DNA of 64,000 nucleotides from Pseudonocardia sp. TRM90224 (lineage in GTDB: Bacteria > Actinomycetota > Actinomycetes > Mycobacteriales > Pseudonocardiaceae), in the NCBI RefSeq assembly GCF_021245725.1, contig NZ_JAJGSX010000005.1:124001-188000 (forward strand). The letters are read 5' to 3'. A program made the position numbers and the translations under genes. Below the pieces are notes generated by a model. It was not told the DNA's origin, ran no database searches, and saw only the letters and a list, made by a program, of their open reading frames with translations. Below, piece after piece: positions 38,746 through 49,736 of the stretch; the stretch's first letter is position 1, and each line of letters begins with the position of its first letter.

Positions 38746-39969
38746 TCAGCGCGCGGCAGCGGGGTGCCGGCTCGCCAGCGTGCGATCGGGATTGCACCAG
38801 CCGCACGGGGTGAAGCCCAGCTCCACCGCCTCGCGCGCGGGCAGCGGGATCGTCGGGGTGCCGGAGAGCGCCCGGCAGCCCACCACGTGGTAGCGGGGCT
38901 GCTCGTCGACGACGATCACCTCGTCCTCGAGGCCGGCCACCAACGCGGCCGCGGCCGGGTCGCGTGGCTCCTCCGGCGGCTCGCCGCTCTCGGTCGGGGG
39001 CAGCTGAGCGACCTGCGTCGGCTGCTCACCCGACCCACCGGCCTGGAAGACGCTCGTCTGCCCTCCGTCGTCAGCCGCGGGTGGTGTAGCAGCGCCACCC
39101 TGACCACCCTGGCCCGACGGCGTCAGCTGGGTCTGCTCCGCATCGAACGGCTCCGGGCTGCCGTTCACGCCGCTCGGGGTGAGCTGCGTCGCAGGCTCGG
39201 CGTCGGGGGCCGCCGGGGCTGCCTTGCGGGTGTCGACCATCGCGGTCGCGCCACCGTCATCGGCCACGGGCGCCGGCTCGGCGTCCTCGGCGACAGGGGT
39301 CTGCGGGGGTGCCGGCTCCGACTGCTCGGTGCCGGGCAGCTTCGCCATGACGGTCGCGGCGGCATCGGCATCGGCGCCGCCCTCCGCACGATCGGCACGC
39401 GCGTCGACAGCCTCCGCACCGTCACCCTTGCGGGGTGTGGCGACCGTCGCATCGGAACCGATTTCGGTCACGCTCGGTGACGAATCTGCCCTCGATGCGG
39501 TGGTCTCGTCCTCAGCGCCGGACGGTCGGGCCGAAGAGCCGGACGGTTGGACGACCGGCATGATGACCGTCTGCTGGTTGTCCGAGGCGGTGTCGAATGC
39601 GGCTGCGGTCGTCGGCGGGTCGGCCGCCTGCACGAGCGCGGTGCCTGCATCGGCATCGATGTCGGGCGCCGGCCGCTCGGCCACCGCAGGTGCCGGACGC
39701 GGGATGACCGGGAGCACCTCGGTCACCGGTTCCGGCGGCTCAGCAGCGGGAACGGGGGGCGGGCCGAAGCTCTGGCCCCCGCTCTCCAGCGCAGAGCGCG
39801 CTCCGGCCTTGACCGCGGCGCGCCGTTGCAACCAGTCGATCAGCAGGACGATGGCGGCAGCGACGCTCACGGCCACCGAGACCCACGCCCACATCACGGT
39901 GCTGGAGAGCAACGCGACGACGAGCAGCCCGAAGGCCAGCAGTACGAGTATCAGCACCAGCAGCAGCAC
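38746..39969 (-). CDS. Membrane protein with long disordered linker and Cys-motif C-terminus
   Basis: 407 residues in three parts. Two N-terminal membrane helices (about 1-22 and 26-46); a 290-residue low-complexity Pro/Ala/Glu/Thr-rich linker with repeated TQLTPSG; and a conserved-looking C-terminal domain of about 60 residues, YHVVGCRALSG ... ELGFTPCGWCNPD, resembling small metal-binding modules. It lies directly downstream of wag31 in the division cluster, so a role at the pole or septum is plausible. The family function is unknown to me. GTG start with GGAGTGA upstream. Confidence 0.78.
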   Translation of the reverse strand: MLLLVLILVLLAFGLLVVALLSSTVMWAWVSVAVSVAAAIVLLIDWLQRRAAVKAGARSALESGGQSFGPPPVPAAEPPEPVTEVLPVIPRPAPAVAERPAPDIDADAGTALVQAADPPTTAAAFDTASDNQQTVIMPVVQPSGSSARPSGAEDETTASRADSSPSVTEIGSDATVATPRKGDGAEAVDARADRAEGGADADAAATVMAKLPGTEQSEPAPPQTPVAEDAEPAPVADDGGATAMVDTRKAAPAAPDAEPATQLTPSGVNGSPEPFDAEQTQLTPSGQGGQGGAATPPAADDGGQTSVFQAGGSGEQPTQVAQLPPTESGEPPEEPRDPAAAALVAGLEDEVIVVDEQPRYHVVGCRALSGTPTIPLPAREAVELGFTPCGWCNPDRTLASRHPAAAR

Positions 39970-40036
39970 GATTCACTCCGTGTGCGGCGGTGCGGCATTG
40001 TCGTACCGCACCGCCCGTGTGTAGGTCTGCGGTCGG

Positions 40037-40894
40037 TCAGCTACCGGCGTCGGCACGCTGGCCGTAGCCGCTGGCAGCATACCCACCGTTCGAGCTGGAT
40101 CGGCTGTCGGACGGAGCCGCTGAACCGCGCTCCCCCAGGTCCCTGAGCTGGGACTCCAGGTACGTCTTGAGCCTGGTTCGGTACTCGCGCTCGAACGTGC
40201 GGAGTTCGTCGATCTTCTTCTCGAGGACGGACTTGTCGCGCGTGATCGTGCCGATGATCTCGGCCTGCTTGCGCTCGGCGTCGCCGACCAGCGTCGCGGC
40301 CTTGTCGCGCGACTGCCGTTCCAGGGTCTCGGCCCTGGTCCTCGCGTCGTTCAGCATGGTCTCGGCCCGCGAGCGGGCGTCGTTGACCAGGCCGTCGGAC
40401 TTCGTGCGCGCCTCGGAGAGCAGCTGCTCAGCCTTGGTGCGGGCGTCGGTGAGCATCGTGTCGGCCTCGGTCTTGGCCTCGGCGGTGAGCCGCTCTGCCA
40501 TTTCCTGGGCCATGCTCAAGACCTTCGCCACCTGCACGTGGTGGTCGCCGCCCTGCTCGCCCGTGTCGCCCATGGCGGGCGGCGGGGCGGACATCGAGCG
40601 CTGCATAGGCGGCGGCTCGACAGAGCGGATCTGCTGGGTCGGCGGCGACACCTGCGCCGGCATCGGAGCCGGTGGACGTGCGCGTGCCTCCTCCAGGTCG
40701 GCTTGCGCGTTCCCGAGGCGTTGTTCGAGCTCCGAGACCTGCTCGCGCAGGTCCTCGTTCTCCTCGATCAGGCGAGCCAGCTCGGCCTCGACCAGGTCGA
40801 GGAACGCATCGACCTCGTCCTCGTTGTACCCCCGTTTCCCGATAGGGGGCTTGCTGAACGCGACGTTATGAACGTCGGCGGGCGTCAGCGGCAT
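40037..40894 (-). CDS. wag31: DivIVA-family polar growth protein Wag31
   Basis: 285 residues. The N-terminal DivIVA domain ([32 protein letters not shown]) binds curved membrane; long coiled coils follow at about 30-70 and 130-240 (repeated ARTKAE and DARSRAE heptads), separated by a Pro-rich linker. Wag31 marks the cell poles and directs peptidoglycan insertion in actinobacteria. GAGGTGATCC precedes the ATG. It is at the end of the conserved ftsZ-sepF-yggT-wag31 run. Confidence 0.95.
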   Translation of the reverse strand: MPLTPADVHNVAFSKPPIGKRGYNEDEVDAFLDLVEAELARLIEENEDLREQVSELEQRLGNAQADLEEARARPPAPMPAQVSPPTQQIRSVEPPPMQRSMSAPPPAMGDTGEQGGDHHVQVAKVLSMAQEMAERLTAEAKTEADTMLTDARTKAEQLLSEARTKSDGLVNDARSRAETMLNDARTRAETLERQSRDKAATLVGDAERKQAEIIGTITRDKSVLEKKIDELRTFEREYRTRLKTYLESQLRDLGERGSAAPSDSRSSSNGGYAASGYGQRADAGS

Positions 40895-40941
40895 CGGATC
40901 ACCTCATGCAGTCCTCGGCGGCGGCACAGCGTGACTGGGGC

Positions 40942-41235
40942 TCACAGCTGCGTCGGCTGGGTCACGTTCATCAGTATGAACACGACCAGCAACAGAACCA
41001 TAATCGACAGGTCCAGCCCCACGCCGCCGATCCGCACGACCGGGATCACTCTCCGCAACAACTTCACCGGCGGGTCCGTGACCGTGAAGATCAGTTCGAG
41101 TGCTACTGCGCTGGGCCCTGCGGGCACCCACTGGCGAGCGAAGCTGCGCACGAGTTCCGCGACGATGCGGGCGGTGAGCAGCAGCCAGAAGAAGAACAGC
41201 GCGTAGTAGACGACGAACTGGATGGCGAGGGGCAC
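40942..41235 (-). CDS. YggT-family membrane protein
   Basis: 97 residues from the GTG that gives PLAIQFVVYYALFFFW. Two membrane helices (about 4-28 and 70-93) flank the conserved RIVAELVRSFARQWVPAG and TVTDPPVKLLRRVIPV. YggT proteins sit between sepF and divIVA in many Gram-positive genomes and are thought to assist septum or envelope processes. An upstream extension to 41292 overlaps sepF and is less likely, as AGGA lies just before the chosen GTG, 4 bp after the sepF stop. Confidence 0.88.
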   Translation of the reverse strand: MPLAIQFVVYYALFFFWLLLTARIVAELVRSFARQWVPAGPSAVALELIFTVTDPPVKLLRRVIPVVRIGGVGLDLSIMVLLLVVFILMNVTQPTQL

Positions 41236-41239
41236 GCCA

Positions 41240-41953
41240 TCAATCCTGTCGTAAGAACCCGCGTTCTGCATCCACCCGTCCCGTACCGACACTCCGCTGG
41301 GCGAGCTTGCGGGCGTCGTCGGCCGACACCTCGACGTCGGCGGGGGTGAGGAGGAACACCCGGTTGGTGACCTTGTCGATCGAGCCGCGCAGCGCGAACG
41401 CCAGCCCGGCCGCGAAGTCGACCAGCCGCTTCGCGTCGGCGGCGTCCAGCTCGGTCAGGTTCATGATCACCGGAACGCCGTCGCGGTAGCGCTCGCCGAT
41501 CGTGCGGGCTTCCTTGTAGCTGCGGGGCTGCAGCGTCGTGATGCGCGCGAGCGCGGCCGCGCCGCGCGCCGGCGGGTCGCGCTGCTCGGGCACGGCCGTG
41601 GCCGCAGCGGGCCGCTCGGGCCGGCGAACGGGCTCGTGAAGTGCGGATTCGGGGTCGATCGCGAGTGCGCCGCGAACCGGGGGCTGAGGGCTGCGTGAGG
41701 CGTCGCGCACCGATGACAGCGGCCGGTCGGCGCTCACGGAACGGGGTGGGCGGCGGTCCCACTCGTCGTCGTAGTGATCACGTTCGTCGTCGCGGGAGTA
41801 GCGGTCGTCCCAGCGCTCGTCCGGGTAGTCACCACGGGGGTCGCGGGCCGACCTGCGGGGCGGTGCGTAGTGCTCCGGCTCGTCGGTGTACTCGCCCATC
41901 TCTTCCGCGGGCACCATGCCGAAGTAGGCCTTGAGCCGGTACATCGCGCCCAT
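41240..41953 (-). CDS. sepF: Cell-division protein SepF
   Basis: SepF tethers FtsZ to the membrane. The N-terminus [19 protein letters not shown] is the membrane-binding amphipathic helix; a charged Arg/Asp/Tyr-rich linker follows (about 30-120); the C-terminal domain contains [47 protein letters not shown] and [12 protein letters not shown]. The start is taken at the ATG with GGGA eight bases upstream, giving 237 residues; a GTG at 41995 would add 14 residues. Confidence 0.93.
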   Translation of the reverse strand: MGAMYRLKAYFGMVPAEEMGEYTDEPEHYAPPRRSARDPRGDYPDERWDDRYSRDDERDHYDDEWDRRPPRSVSADRPLSSVRDASRSPQPPVRGALAIDPESALHEPVRRPERPAAATAVPEQRDPPARGAAALARITTLQPRSYKEARTIGERYRDGVPVIMNLTELDAADAKRLVDFAAGLAFALRGSIDKVTNRVFLLTPADVEVSADDARKLAQRSVGTGRVDAERGFLRQD

Positions 41954-42008
41954 TCGCGCTCCCATCATCGACGCCCCCGACGGCCGGTCGCCCACGAGCT
42001 ACCAGCGA

Positions 42009-42749
42009 TCACCGGGAGGTTAACGGGCGTTCCCCCACAAGAGCCGTTCCGACACGCACCACGTCCGATCCATGACGGATTGCCACTTCCAGGTCATTGC
42101 TCATTCCGGCCGAAATCGTCGTGGCCTGCGGGTATGCGGCACGCAGTTCTTCGGCAGCCTTCGCGACCTCGGCGAATGCACTGTCCGGATCGGACTCGAG
42201 CGGAGCGACGGCCATGAGCCCGTCGAGGCGCAGCCCGGCGCACCCAGCGACGTGCTCGGCGACGCGCAGCAGGTCCGTTCGGGGCACACCACCCCTTCGT
42301 GGGTCCCCGTCGACGCTGTACTGGAGCAGAACCGGTAACGGAGCGAGGCGCTCGCCGGTGTCCTGCGCGCGCTGGGCGGCGTCGTCGAGGGCGTCGGCGA
42401 GCCGGACGGAGTCGACCGATTCCACCCGATCGGCCCAGCGAGCGACCGCCTTCGCCTTGTTCCGCTGCAGACCGCCGATGAAGAACCACTTCGGTTTCGC
42501 CCCCGGACGCAGCTCGGCGACCTCGGCAACCTTCACCCCGGCCTCCTGCACGCGGTTCTCCCCGAACGTGTCGAGGCCGAGATCGAGCAGCAGCGCGACG
42601 TCCGCGGCCGGGATCGTCTTCGTCACAGCGAGCAGCCCGACCGAACCGGGAGCGCGCCCGGCCGCCACGCATGCTTCGTCGATCCTGGCGCGCACGGCGA
42701 CCAGCCGGGCGGCGAGCTCACGCTCTCGTTCTGCGGTACCCACGCTCAC
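42009..42749 (-). CDS. YggS-family PLP homeostasis protein
   Basis: 246 residues of the PLP-binding, racemase-like barrel. The PLP lysine is in GLLAVTKTIPA; other family stretches are FGENRVQEAGVKV, WFFIGGLQRNKAKAV and ISAGMSNDLEVAIRHGSDVVRVG. These proteins buffer free PLP and have no known catalytic reaction. The location between pgeF and sepF is conserved in actinobacteria. The GTG start has no clear ribosome site, and a GTG two codons downstream is possible. Confidence 0.93.
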   Translation of the reverse strand: MSVGTAERERELAARLVAVRARIDEACVAAGRAPGSVGLLAVTKTIPAADVALLLDLGLDTFGENRVQEAGVKVAEVAELRPGAKPKWFFIGGLQRNKAKAVARWADRVESVDSVRLADALDDAAQRAQDTGERLAPLPVLLQYSVDGDPRRGGVPRTDLLRVAEHVAGCAGLRLDGLMAVAPLESDPDSAFAEVAKAAEELRAAYPQATTISAGMSNDLEVAIRHGSDVVRVGTALVGERPLTSR

Positions 42750-42802
42750 ATCTAAATGTGTTCGGCGCCGCAGCCGGGCGCGGGGAGGGCGGCGCGGCGC
42801 GG

Positions 42803-43522
42803 TCAGTCTTGGTGTAGCCAGGTGATGGCGGCCTGGCGGCCGGTGGGGCCGTCGCCGCGGTGCGAGTAGAGGGTCGGCTCCTCGTTGGTGCAGCGCAGGT
42901 CGGCGCCGACCTTGCCCACGCCGAGCGCGGTGAGCTGGTGGTAGATCCCGGCGCGCAGGTCGAGCCCGGGTGTTCCGGCCCGGGTGCGGACGGCGCTGCC
43001 GGGCAGCGCGGCGTCGACCTCGGCCTGCATCGCGGCCGGCACCTCGTAGCAGGAGCCGCAGATGGCGGGCCCGAGCAGCACCTCGATGGCGCGGCGGCGC
43101 GCACCGAGCGCCTCCATCGCCGCGACGGTCGCGGGGACGACGCCGGCCGCGGCGCCCACCCGGCCTGCGTGCGCGGCCCCGACGACGCCCGCGCCGGGGT
43201 CGGCGAGCAGCACCGGCACGCAGTCGGCGGCGAGCACGGCGATCCCGACTCCGGGCAGCGCGGTTACGACCGCGTCGGTGTCCGGCCGGTCCGGTTCGCC
43301 CGGCTCCGGCACGGTGTCGACGGTCGCGACCGTGGTGCCGTGCACCTGTTTCAGGAACACCAGCGGGATGCCGAGCTCACGGGACGCCCGTGCGCGGTTC
43401 GCCGCCACCGCGGCCGGGTCGTCGCCGACACCTGCGGAGAGGTTGAACGTCGCGAACGGTGCGACGGAACGCCCCCCGGCGCGGGTGGTGATCACCCGCC
43501 GGGGACGCAGCCGTGCGGGCAC
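42803..43522 (-). CDS. pgeF: Peptidoglycan editing factor PgeF (YfiH/laccase-domain family)
   Basis: 239 residues. The conserved metal/catalytic residues are visible as His in KQVHGTTVA, Cys in VLAADCVPVLLADP and His in GAAHAGRVGAAAGVV. PgeF hydrolyses mis-incorporated serine in cell-wall precursors; family members have also been called polyphenol oxidases. The gene begins 2 bp after the ftsZ stop, the usual ftsZ-pgeF pairing, and is probably cotranscribed. Confidence 0.93.
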   Translation of the reverse strand: MPARLRPRRVITTRAGGRSVAPFATFNLSAGVGDDPAAVAANRARASRELGIPLVFLKQVHGTTVATVDTVPEPGEPDRPDTDAVVTALPGVGIAVLAADCVPVLLADPGAGVVGAAHAGRVGAAAGVVPATVAAMEALGARRRAIEVLLGPAICGSCYEVPAAMQAEVDAALPGSAVRTRAGTPGLDLRAGIYHQLTALGVGKVGADLRCTNEEPTLYSHRGDGPTGRQAAITWLHQD

Positions 43523-43524
43523 CG

Positions 43525-44913
43525 TCAGCGCTTCATGAACGGCGGGACGTCCACGTCGTCGTCGAAATCGAGGTCGGCATCGGTGCGCGGCTCGGTGTAG
43601 AGCGGCGGCACCGGCGACTCGACCACGGGCTCCGGACGCTGCGGCACCCGCTGCACCGGAGGCGTGTACGGCGGCGCCGGAGGCGGCAAAGTCCCGCTCT
43701 GGTGGCTGCTCCCGTACGCGGCCGGCTGCGACTGGGGCTGGCTGACCGGCGGCGCAGGCGGCTGGGCCGGCGGCGCGACGGGCGGCGGAGCCGATTGAAC
43801 AGGTGACTGAGCAGGCGGCTGGGCGGGCGGCGGGGTCGTCGCGGCCGGCTTGGCCCCGTTCCCGTTGCCGTTCCCGTTGGTGGTCCCGCTCACCCCGGGC
43901 GCGATCACGCCGTTGCCCTTGTTCTGCGACGCGATCATGGGGGGATCGAGCTTCTTGTGCGTCGGCCCGCCGGACTCGAAGCCCGCCGCGATGACGGTGA
44001 CGCGGACCTCGTCGCCGAGCGAGTCGTCGATCACCGTTCCGAAGATGATGTTCGCCTCGGGGTGGGCGGCCTCCTGCACCAGCGACGCGGCCTCGTTGAT
44101 CTCGAAGAGGCCGAGGTCGGAGCCGCCCGCAATGGAGAGCAGCACGCCCTGCGCGCCGTCCATCGACGCTTCCAGCAGTGGGGAGTTGATCGCCTTGCTC
44201 GCCGCTTGCACGGCACGGCCCTCACCTCGCGAGGACCCGATGCCCATCAGCGCGCTGCCGGCACCGGACATGACCGACTTGACGTCGGCGAAGTCGAGGT
44301 TGATCAGGCCGGGGGTGGTGATCAGGTTGGTGATCCCCTGCACACCGGAGAGCAGCACCTCGTCGGCGGAACGGAACGCGTCCATCAGCGAGACGCCGAC
44401 GTCGCCGAGCTGCAGGAGCCGGTCGTTGGGGATGACGATGAGCGTGTCGCACTCGTTCCGCAGCTGCTGGATGCCGTCCTCGGCCTGCCCGGCCCGGCGC
44501 CTGCCTTCGAACGTGAACGGCCGCGTGACGACACCGATGGTCAGCGCGCCGAGCTTGCGCGCGATCGACGCGACGACGGGCGCGCCACCGGTGCCGGTGC
44601 CGCCGCCCTCGCCCGCGGTGACGAAGACCATGTCGGCCCCCTTGAGGACCTCCTCGATCTCCTCGCGGTGGTCCTCGGCGGCCTTGCGGCCCACATCGGG
44701 GTTGGCGCCTGCACCGAGACCGCGCGTCAGCTCACGCCCGATGTCCAGCTTGACGTCGGCGTCGGACATGAGGAGGGCCTGCGCGTCGGTGTTCACCGCG
44801 ATGAACTCGACGCCCTTGAGGCCGACCTCGATCATGCGGTTGACGGCGTTGACACCGCCGCCACCGATTCCCACGACCTTGATCACGGCCAGGTAGTTGT
44901 GCGGGGGCGTCAT
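43525..44913 (-). CDS. ftsZ: Cell-division protein FtsZ
   Basis: The tubulin-like GTPase of the Z-ring. Started at [15 protein letters not shown] with a GGAAGGTG ribosome site, it has 462 residues. The GTP-binding tubulin motif GGGTGTGG is at 103-110, and [11 protein letters not shown] (about 206) is the T7 synergy loop. The globular part ends near residue 320; a long Pro/Gln/Ala-rich linker leads to the C-terminal peptide [10 protein letters not shown], which binds SepF and other partners. A 137-bp gap separates it from ftsQ and probably contains its own promoter. Confidence 0.98.
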   Translation of the reverse strand: MTPPHNYLAVIKVVGIGGGGVNAVNRMIEVGLKGVEFIAVNTDAQALLMSDADVKLDIGRELTRGLGAGANPDVGRKAAEDHREEIEEVLKGADMVFVTAGEGGGTGTGGAPVVASIARKLGALTIGVVTRPFTFEGRRRAGQAEDGIQQLRNECDTLIVIPNDRLLQLGDVGVSLMDAFRSADEVLLSGVQGITNLITTPGLINLDFADVKSVMSGAGSALMGIGSSRGEGRAVQAASKAINSPLLEASMDGAQGVLLSIAGGSDLGLFEINEAASLVQEAAHPEANIIFGTVIDDSLGDEVRVTVIAAGFESGGPTHKKLDPPMIASQNKGNGVIAPGVSGTTNGNGNGNGAKPAATTPPPAQPPAQSPVQSAPPPVAPPAQPPAPPVSQPQSQPAAYGSSHQSGTLPPPAPPYTPPVQRVPQRPEPVVESPVPPLYTEPRTDADLDFDDDVDVPPFMKR

Positions 44914-45050
44914 ATGGGCGCACCTTCCAGTCAAGCTCGGGTCCGTCCCCGGGGGTCCGGGCCATCAGGGGAAACGCTAGGTTGCGATCCGGGCGTGGTC
45001 CAGCAGGCGCGCCGCGCGCGTGCAACCCCCCGACCGGGTCGACCTGCGCG

Positions 45051-45860
45051 TTATCGGCGGATAGTCGGCAGTTCCGGGCTCGTCACGTCGTACACCTTTC
45101 CAGGCTGGGTGAGCAGCGCGGCCAGCGCGGTCGACTTGTCCGCGGCCCGGTCCGGCGCACCCCAGCGGACCAGGCGGTCCTCGGTGAGACCGAACGTCAC
45201 CTGGCCCGGCGCACCGGTCGCGGCGACGGCGACGTCCACCGTCAGCACCTGAGCGCGCAGCGGCGGGGGCAGCGCGACGAGCGCCCCGATCGCGGCCTGT
45301 GTCGCCGGGTCGTCCGGGCCGGCGATGCCGAGCGTCAGCCGGGGCAGCTCGACCGGGACGACACCGCGGTAGACGACACCGCGGGTGTCGACGAGCGATT
45401 CGCCGTCGACGGTCTGCACCCTCGCCACCGGGATCCGTTCGACCACGTCGATCGCCACCGTGTGCGGCCACGAGCGCCCTACCTGCACCGACGCGACCGC
45501 TGGGAGGGTGGCGACCCGCGTCGCGACGGCACCGGTGTCGACCTCGGCGAGCGGGCGACGCATCTCGACGGCCGCGACGGCCAGCACGTCCTCCACGGCG
45601 ATCGTGGTGGTGCCGGCGACGGCGACGTCCTCGACGTCGAAGAGCCCGGCGTCGTAGAGCAGCACCCGACCGCCCAGTCCCAACCCGACGATCAGTACGA
45701 GCCCGATCAACAGCGCGGCGAGGCGGCGCCGCCGGTAGTCGCTGCGGGTCGGGCGCCTCGGCCGTTCACGGGGTGCCTCGCGGGGCGGGCGCCTGCGACC
45801 GCGCCGCGCCGGCGGCGGGGCGGCCGACGGCATTGGCCCGCGGGCTCCCGTCCGGGTCAC
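45051..45860 (-). CDS. ftsQ: Cell-division protein FtsQ
   Basis: 269 residues: an Arg/Pro-rich cytoplasmic N-terminus, one membrane helix ([23 protein letters not shown], about 48-70), a POTRA domain ([23 protein letters not shown]), then [25 protein letters not shown]. FtsQ is the scaffold of the FtsQ-FtsL divisome subcomplex. The GTG start overlaps the murC stop (GTGA). The open frame upstream of 45860 is a shadow of murC. Confidence 0.95.
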   Translation of the reverse strand: MTRTGARGPMPSAAPPPARRGRRRPPREAPRERPRRPTRSDYRRRRLAALLIGLVLIVGLGLGGRVLLYDAGLFDVEDVAVAGTTTIAVEDVLAVAAVEMRRPLAEVDTGAVATRVATLPAVASVQVGRSWPHTVAIDVVERIPVARVQTVDGESLVDTRGVVYRGVVPVELPRLTLGIAGPDDPATQAAIGALVALPPPLRAQVLTVDVAVAATGAPGQVTFGLTEDRLVRWGAPDRAADKSTALAALLTQPGKVYDVTSPELPTIRR

Positions 45861-47293
45861 GGCGTGGCCCTGGTGCCGTCCACGTGACCCGCGCCGAGCT
45901 GCAGGAGGATGTCGGCACCGAGCACGGTGACGTCCCCGGCCCCCATCGTGATCACCAGGTCGCCGGGCCGCGCGAGGCCGGCCACCACACCGGGCACGTC
46001 CGACCAGCGCGGCACGTAGTGCACGTGGTCGGCCGGCAGCGTGACGGCGTCGGCGACGAGCGCGCCGCTCACGCCGGGCTCCGGATCCTCGCGCGCGCCG
46101 TAGACCTGCAGCACCACGACCTCGTCGGCGATGCCGAGCGCCGCGCCGAACTCGCGGGCGAACTCCCGCGTGCGGGAGTAGAGGTGCGGCTGGAAGGCGA
46201 CGACGAGCCGGCCGGGCCCCTCGCCCAGCACGTCGCGGGCCGCACGCAGCTGGGCGGCGACCTTCGTGGGGTGGTGCGCGTAGTCGTCGTAGACGGCGAC
46301 CCCGCCGGCCCGACCGCGGAACTCGAACCGCCTGCGCACGCCGTCGAACGCGGCGAGCCCGTCCAGCGCCGCCTCGACCGGAGCGCCGAGCTCGACGGCG
46401 GCGAGGAACGCACCCAGCGCGTTGAGCGCCATGTGCTCGCCGGGCACGGCCAGCCGCAGCGTGTGCTCGACGTCGCGGTGGCGCAAGGTCACGACGGCAC
46501 CGGCGCCGTCGGGGCGGAAGTCGAGCAGCACGGCGTCGGCGTCCGCATCGGCGTCCACAGCGCGGCCGTAGCGCAGCACCCGGATGCCCCGCTCGTGCGC
46601 GACCCCGGCCAGCGCGGCGGAACCGGCGTCGTCGGCGCAGGCCACGAGCGCCCCACCTGGGGTGATCCGCCCGAGGAACGTCGCGAAGGCCTCGACGTAG
46701 GCGTCGGCGCTGCCGTAGTGGTCGAGGTGGTCGGCCTCGACGTTGGTGACGATCGCGACGTCGGGCGAGAAGGCGAGGAACGACGCGTCGCTCTCGTCGG
46801 CCTCGGCGACGAAGATCTCGCCGCTGCCCTCGTGCGCACCGGAGCCGGACGACGTGAGGTCGCCGCCGATCGCGAACGACGGGTCGAGGCCGCAGTGCTG
46901 CAGTGCGACGGTCAGCATCGACGTCGTCGACGTCTTGCCCGCCGTTCCCGTGACGCACACGAGCCTGCGTCCGAGGGTCAGCCCGGCCAGCGCCCGCGCC
47001 CTGTGCACGACCTCGAGGCCGCGCTCCCTGGCGGCGGCCAGCTCGGGGTTGGTCTCGCGGATGGCCGTCGAGACGACGACCGTCGCCGGAGCCTGCGGGA
47101 GGTGCGCCGGATCATGCCCGACGTGGACGGTCGCGCCCAGCGCGCGAAGCGAGAGCACCGCGGGCGACTCCTTGGCGTCCGACCCGGACACCTCGACCCC
47201 GCGGGCGAGCAGGATCCGCGCGATGCCGCTCATCCCCGCCCCGCCGATGCCGATCAGGTGCACGCGGCCACCGAGCGTCTCTGCCCCCGTCAT
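45857..47293 (-). CDS. murC: UDP-N-acetylmuramate--L-alanine ligase MurC
   Basis: Adds L-alanine to UDP-MurNAc with ATP. 478 residues in the three-domain Mur fold: [17 protein letters not shown] at the N-terminus, a P-loop at 116-121, [25 protein letters not shown], and [11 protein letters not shown] with [10 protein letters not shown] later. The P-loop reads GTAGKTST; Ala118 replaces the histidine of the usual MurC GTHGKT. Overlaps murG and ftsQ by four bases each. Confidence 0.96.
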   Translation of the reverse strand: MTGAETLGGRVHLIGIGGAGMSGIARILLARGVEVSGSDAKESPAVLSLRALGATVHVGHDPAHLPQAPATVVVSTAIRETNPELAAARERGLEVVHRARALAGLTLGRRLVCVTGTAGKTSTTSMLTVALQHCGLDPSFAIGGDLTSSGSGAHEGSGEIFVAEADESDASFLAFSPDVAIVTNVEADHLDHYGSADAYVEAFATFLGRITPGGALVACADDAGSAALAGVAHERGIRVLRYGRAVDADADADAVLLDFRPDGAGAVVTLRHRDVEHTLRLAVPGEHMALNALGAFLAAVELGAPVEAALDGLAAFDGVRRRFEFRGRAGGVAVYDDYAHHPTKVAAQLRAARDVLGEGPGRLVVAFQPHLYSRTREFAREFGAALGIADEVVVLQVYGAREDPEPGVSGALVADAVTLPADHVHYVPRWSDVPGVVAGLARPGDLVITMGAGDVTVLGADILLQLGAGHVDGTRATP

Positions 47294-48378
47294 CGGGTCC
47301 CACTCCTCGTCCCGACCACGCCCAGCACCAGCGCGGCCAGCTTGTCGTCGGCATCGGCGTGGCCGGAGGCGCGAGCCGCCTTGCCCATCAGCTGCAGCCG
47401 GTCGTCGTCGGTCAGCAGCGGCAGTAGCTCGGCGAGCACCCGCTCGCCGGTCAGCTCCGGATCGGCCACCAGCACGCCACCGCCGGCCGCGACGACCGGT
47501 GCGGCGTTGAGCGCCTGCTCGCCATTGCCGATCGGGAGCGGCACGTACACGGCGGGCAATCCGACCGCGGTGACCTCGGCGACCGTCGTCATGCCGCAGC
47601 GGCCGAGCACGGCGTCGCTCGCGGCGTAGGCGAGGTCCATCCGGTCGATGTAGGGCAGGCCGACATAGCCGGGGGTCTCCTTGGCCGGCGTGCCGGCCTT
47701 GCCGTACGCGTGCAGCACCGAGATCCCCGCGTCGATGAAGGCCGGCAGCGCGGCCGCGATCGACGAGTTGAGCGTCCGGGCGCCCTGCGAGCCGCCGAAG
47801 ACCAGCAGCGTGCGGCCGTCGGCCGGCAGGCCGAAGTGGGCCCGGGCCTCGGCCCGCAGCCCCGCCCGGTCCAGCCCGGTGATCGACTGCCGCAGCGGCA
47901 TCCCGACCACCTGCTCGTTGCGCAGGCCGCTGCCGGCGACGGCGACGGCCACCGCGTCGGCGAACCGGGCACCGACCCGGTTGGCCAGGCCGGCGCGGGC
48001 GTTGGCCTCGTGCACGACGATCGGCACGCGCCCGCGCGCGCCGAGGTAGGCGGGCAGCGCGACGTACCCGCCGAAGCCGACGACGACGTCGGCGCTGGTC
48101 TCGGTGAGCACCGCGCGGACCCGCGCGATGGCCGCGCGGACCCGGCCCGGCAGCCGCAGCAGGTCGGCGCTCGGCTTGCGGGGCAGCGGCACCGGCGGGA
48201 TCAGCTCGAGCGGGTAGCCGCGGGCCGGGATGAGCGTGGAGTCGAGGCCGCGCGCGGTGCCGAGGGCGGTGATCCGCGCGTCCGGAACGGCCCTGCGCAC
48301 GGCGTCGGCGAAGGCCAGCGCGGGCTCGATGTGCCCGGCCGAGCCTCCCCCCGCGACGACGACGGAGAGCGGGCTCAT
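47290..48378 (-). CDS. murG: Undecaprenyldiphospho-muramoylpentapeptide GlcNAc transferase MurG
   Basis: Makes lipid II from lipid I at the inner membrane face. 362 residues from the ATG of [15 protein letters not shown] (the glycine-rich loop at 9-14); [41 protein letters not shown] and [26 protein letters not shown] are family landmarks, the last forming the UDP-GlcNAc site. ATGA overlap with ftsW upstream and with murC downstream. Confidence 0.97.
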   Translation of the reverse strand: MSPLSVVVAGGGSAGHIEPALAFADAVRRAVPDARITALGTARGLDSTLIPARGYPLELIPPVPLPRKPSADLLRLPGRVRAAIARVRAVLTETSADVVVGFGGYVALPAYLGARGRVPIVVHEANARAGLANRVGARFADAVAVAVAGSGLRNEQVVGMPLRQSITGLDRAGLRAEARAHFGLPADGRTLLVFGGSQGARTLNSSIAAALPAFIDAGISVLHAYGKAGTPAKETPGYVGLPYIDRMDLAYAASDAVLGRCGMTTVAEVTAVGLPAVYVPLPIGNGEQALNAAPVVAAGGGVLVADPELTGERVLAELLPLLTDDDRLQLMGKAARASGHADADDKLAALVLGVVGTRSGTR

Positions 48379-49736
48379 CGGGCCCTCCCCCGCTGCGGCG
48401 GCTTGCGCGGCACCGGGACGCTGGCGGTGGCGACCGGCTTGTACGGCTGCGGGGGCGGCAGCAGGAGCATCTTCGCGATCCGGCCCTGGCCGTGCTGCCG
48501 CAACGCGGCGATGGCCTCCGGTTCGTGGCGTGCCGCGTTGGTCAGCACCCCGAAGACGAACATGGTGACCACGAGCGACGAGCCTCCAGAGGAGATCAGG
48601 GGGAGCTGCAGCCCGGTCACCGGCAGCAGCCCCACGACGTATCCGATGTTGATGGCGGCCTGCGCGACCAGCCACGTCGTCGAGGTGGCGACGACGATCT
48701 TGAGCCACGGGTCGGTGTTGCGGGCGGCGATGCGCAGCCCGGTGTAGGCCAGCGCCGCGAACAGCGCGAGCACCGCGAAGGCGCCGATGAAGCCCAGCTC
48801 CTCGCCGATGACCGCGAAGATGAAGTCGTTGTGGACGTTGGGCACGTACTTCCACTTGCCGCGGCCCTGGCCGAGTCCCTGCCCGAACAGCCCGCCGGCC
48901 GCGAGCGAGTACAGCCCCTGGTTCGACTGGTAGATGCTCTTGAGCGCCTCGGGGCTGTCGGGGTTGAGGAAGGCCGTGATGCGTGCGGAGCGGTAGCTCG
49001 CGGTCAGCGCCAGCGTGATCGCACCCGCCACCGCGCCGCCGGCGAGCGTCAGCAGCAGCCGCATCGGCGTGCCCGCGTAGTAGAGCAGCGCGATCAGCAC
49101 GATGCCGAGCGAGATCGTCATGCCGAGGTCGGGCTGCAGGAGCAGCAGCAGGAACAGCAGCGCCGTCACCGGCACGACGGGCGAGAGCGCGTACTTCCAC
49201 CGGTGCATCACCGCGCGGCGGGCGGCCAGGACGTGCGCGCCCCACAGCGTGAGGGCGACCTTCACGCCTTCCGACGGCTGGAGCGTGAACCCGCCGATCG
49301 CGAACCACGCCTTCGAGCCGCCGCGGACCTCGCCGATGAGCAGGACGGCGACCAGCAGCCCGATGCCGATCACCATGGTCACCGGGGCGAGCGAGCGCAG
49401 CGTCTTCGGCGGGATGCGCAGGCCGATCCAGAACATGATCACGCCGGGCACGCAGAACATCAGCTGCTTCGCGAACACCGAGTACGACGAGTTGTCGGCG
49501 ACGTAGGCCACCACCGACGACGCCGAGAGCACCATGACCAGCCCGAACAGCGTCAGCAGGCCGAAGACGCCGAGGATCAGGTGCAGCGAGGTCAGCGGGC
49601 GGCGCAGCCAGACGCCCAACGCGATCGCGGCCCGCCCGATCGCCGCGCGCAGGCCAGTGACCTGGGTGCCGGTCCGCTTCGCGGGTGCGCGTCGCGCCTT
49701 GGCCCGCGCGCCGTCGGCACCGGCGGCGCCGCTCAT
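48375..49736 (-). CDS. ftsW: Septal peptidoglycan polymerase FtsW (SEDS family)
   Basis: 453 residues with ten membrane helices. SEDS landmarks are [11 protein letters not shown], the loop [51 protein letters not shown] and [15 protein letters not shown]. It polymerises glycan strands together with FtsI. The N-terminal 45 residues are basic and cytoplasmic. Its ATG overlaps the murD stop; its stop overlaps the murG start. Confidence 0.97.
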   Translation of the reverse strand: MSGAAGADGARAKARRAPAKRTGTQVTGLRAAIGRAAIALGVWLRRPLTSLHLILGVFGLLTLFGLVMVLSASSVVAYVADNSSYSVFAKQLMFCVPGVIMFWIGLRIPPKTLRSLAPVTMVIGIGLLVAVLLIGEVRGGSKAWFAIGGFTLQPSEGVKVALTLWGAHVLAARRAVMHRWKYALSPVVPVTALLFLLLLLQPDLGMTISLGIVLIALLYYAGTPMRLLLTLAGGAVAGAITLALTASYRSARITAFLNPDSPEALKSIYQSNQGLYSLAAGGLFGQGLGQGRGKWKYVPNVHNDFIFAVIGEELGFIGAFAVLALFAALAYTGLRIAARNTDPWLKIVVATSTTWLVAQAAINIGYVVGLLPVTGLQLPLISSGGSSLVVTMFVFGVLTNAARHEPEAIAALRQHGQGRIAKMLLLPPPQPYKPVATASVPVPRKPPQRGRAR

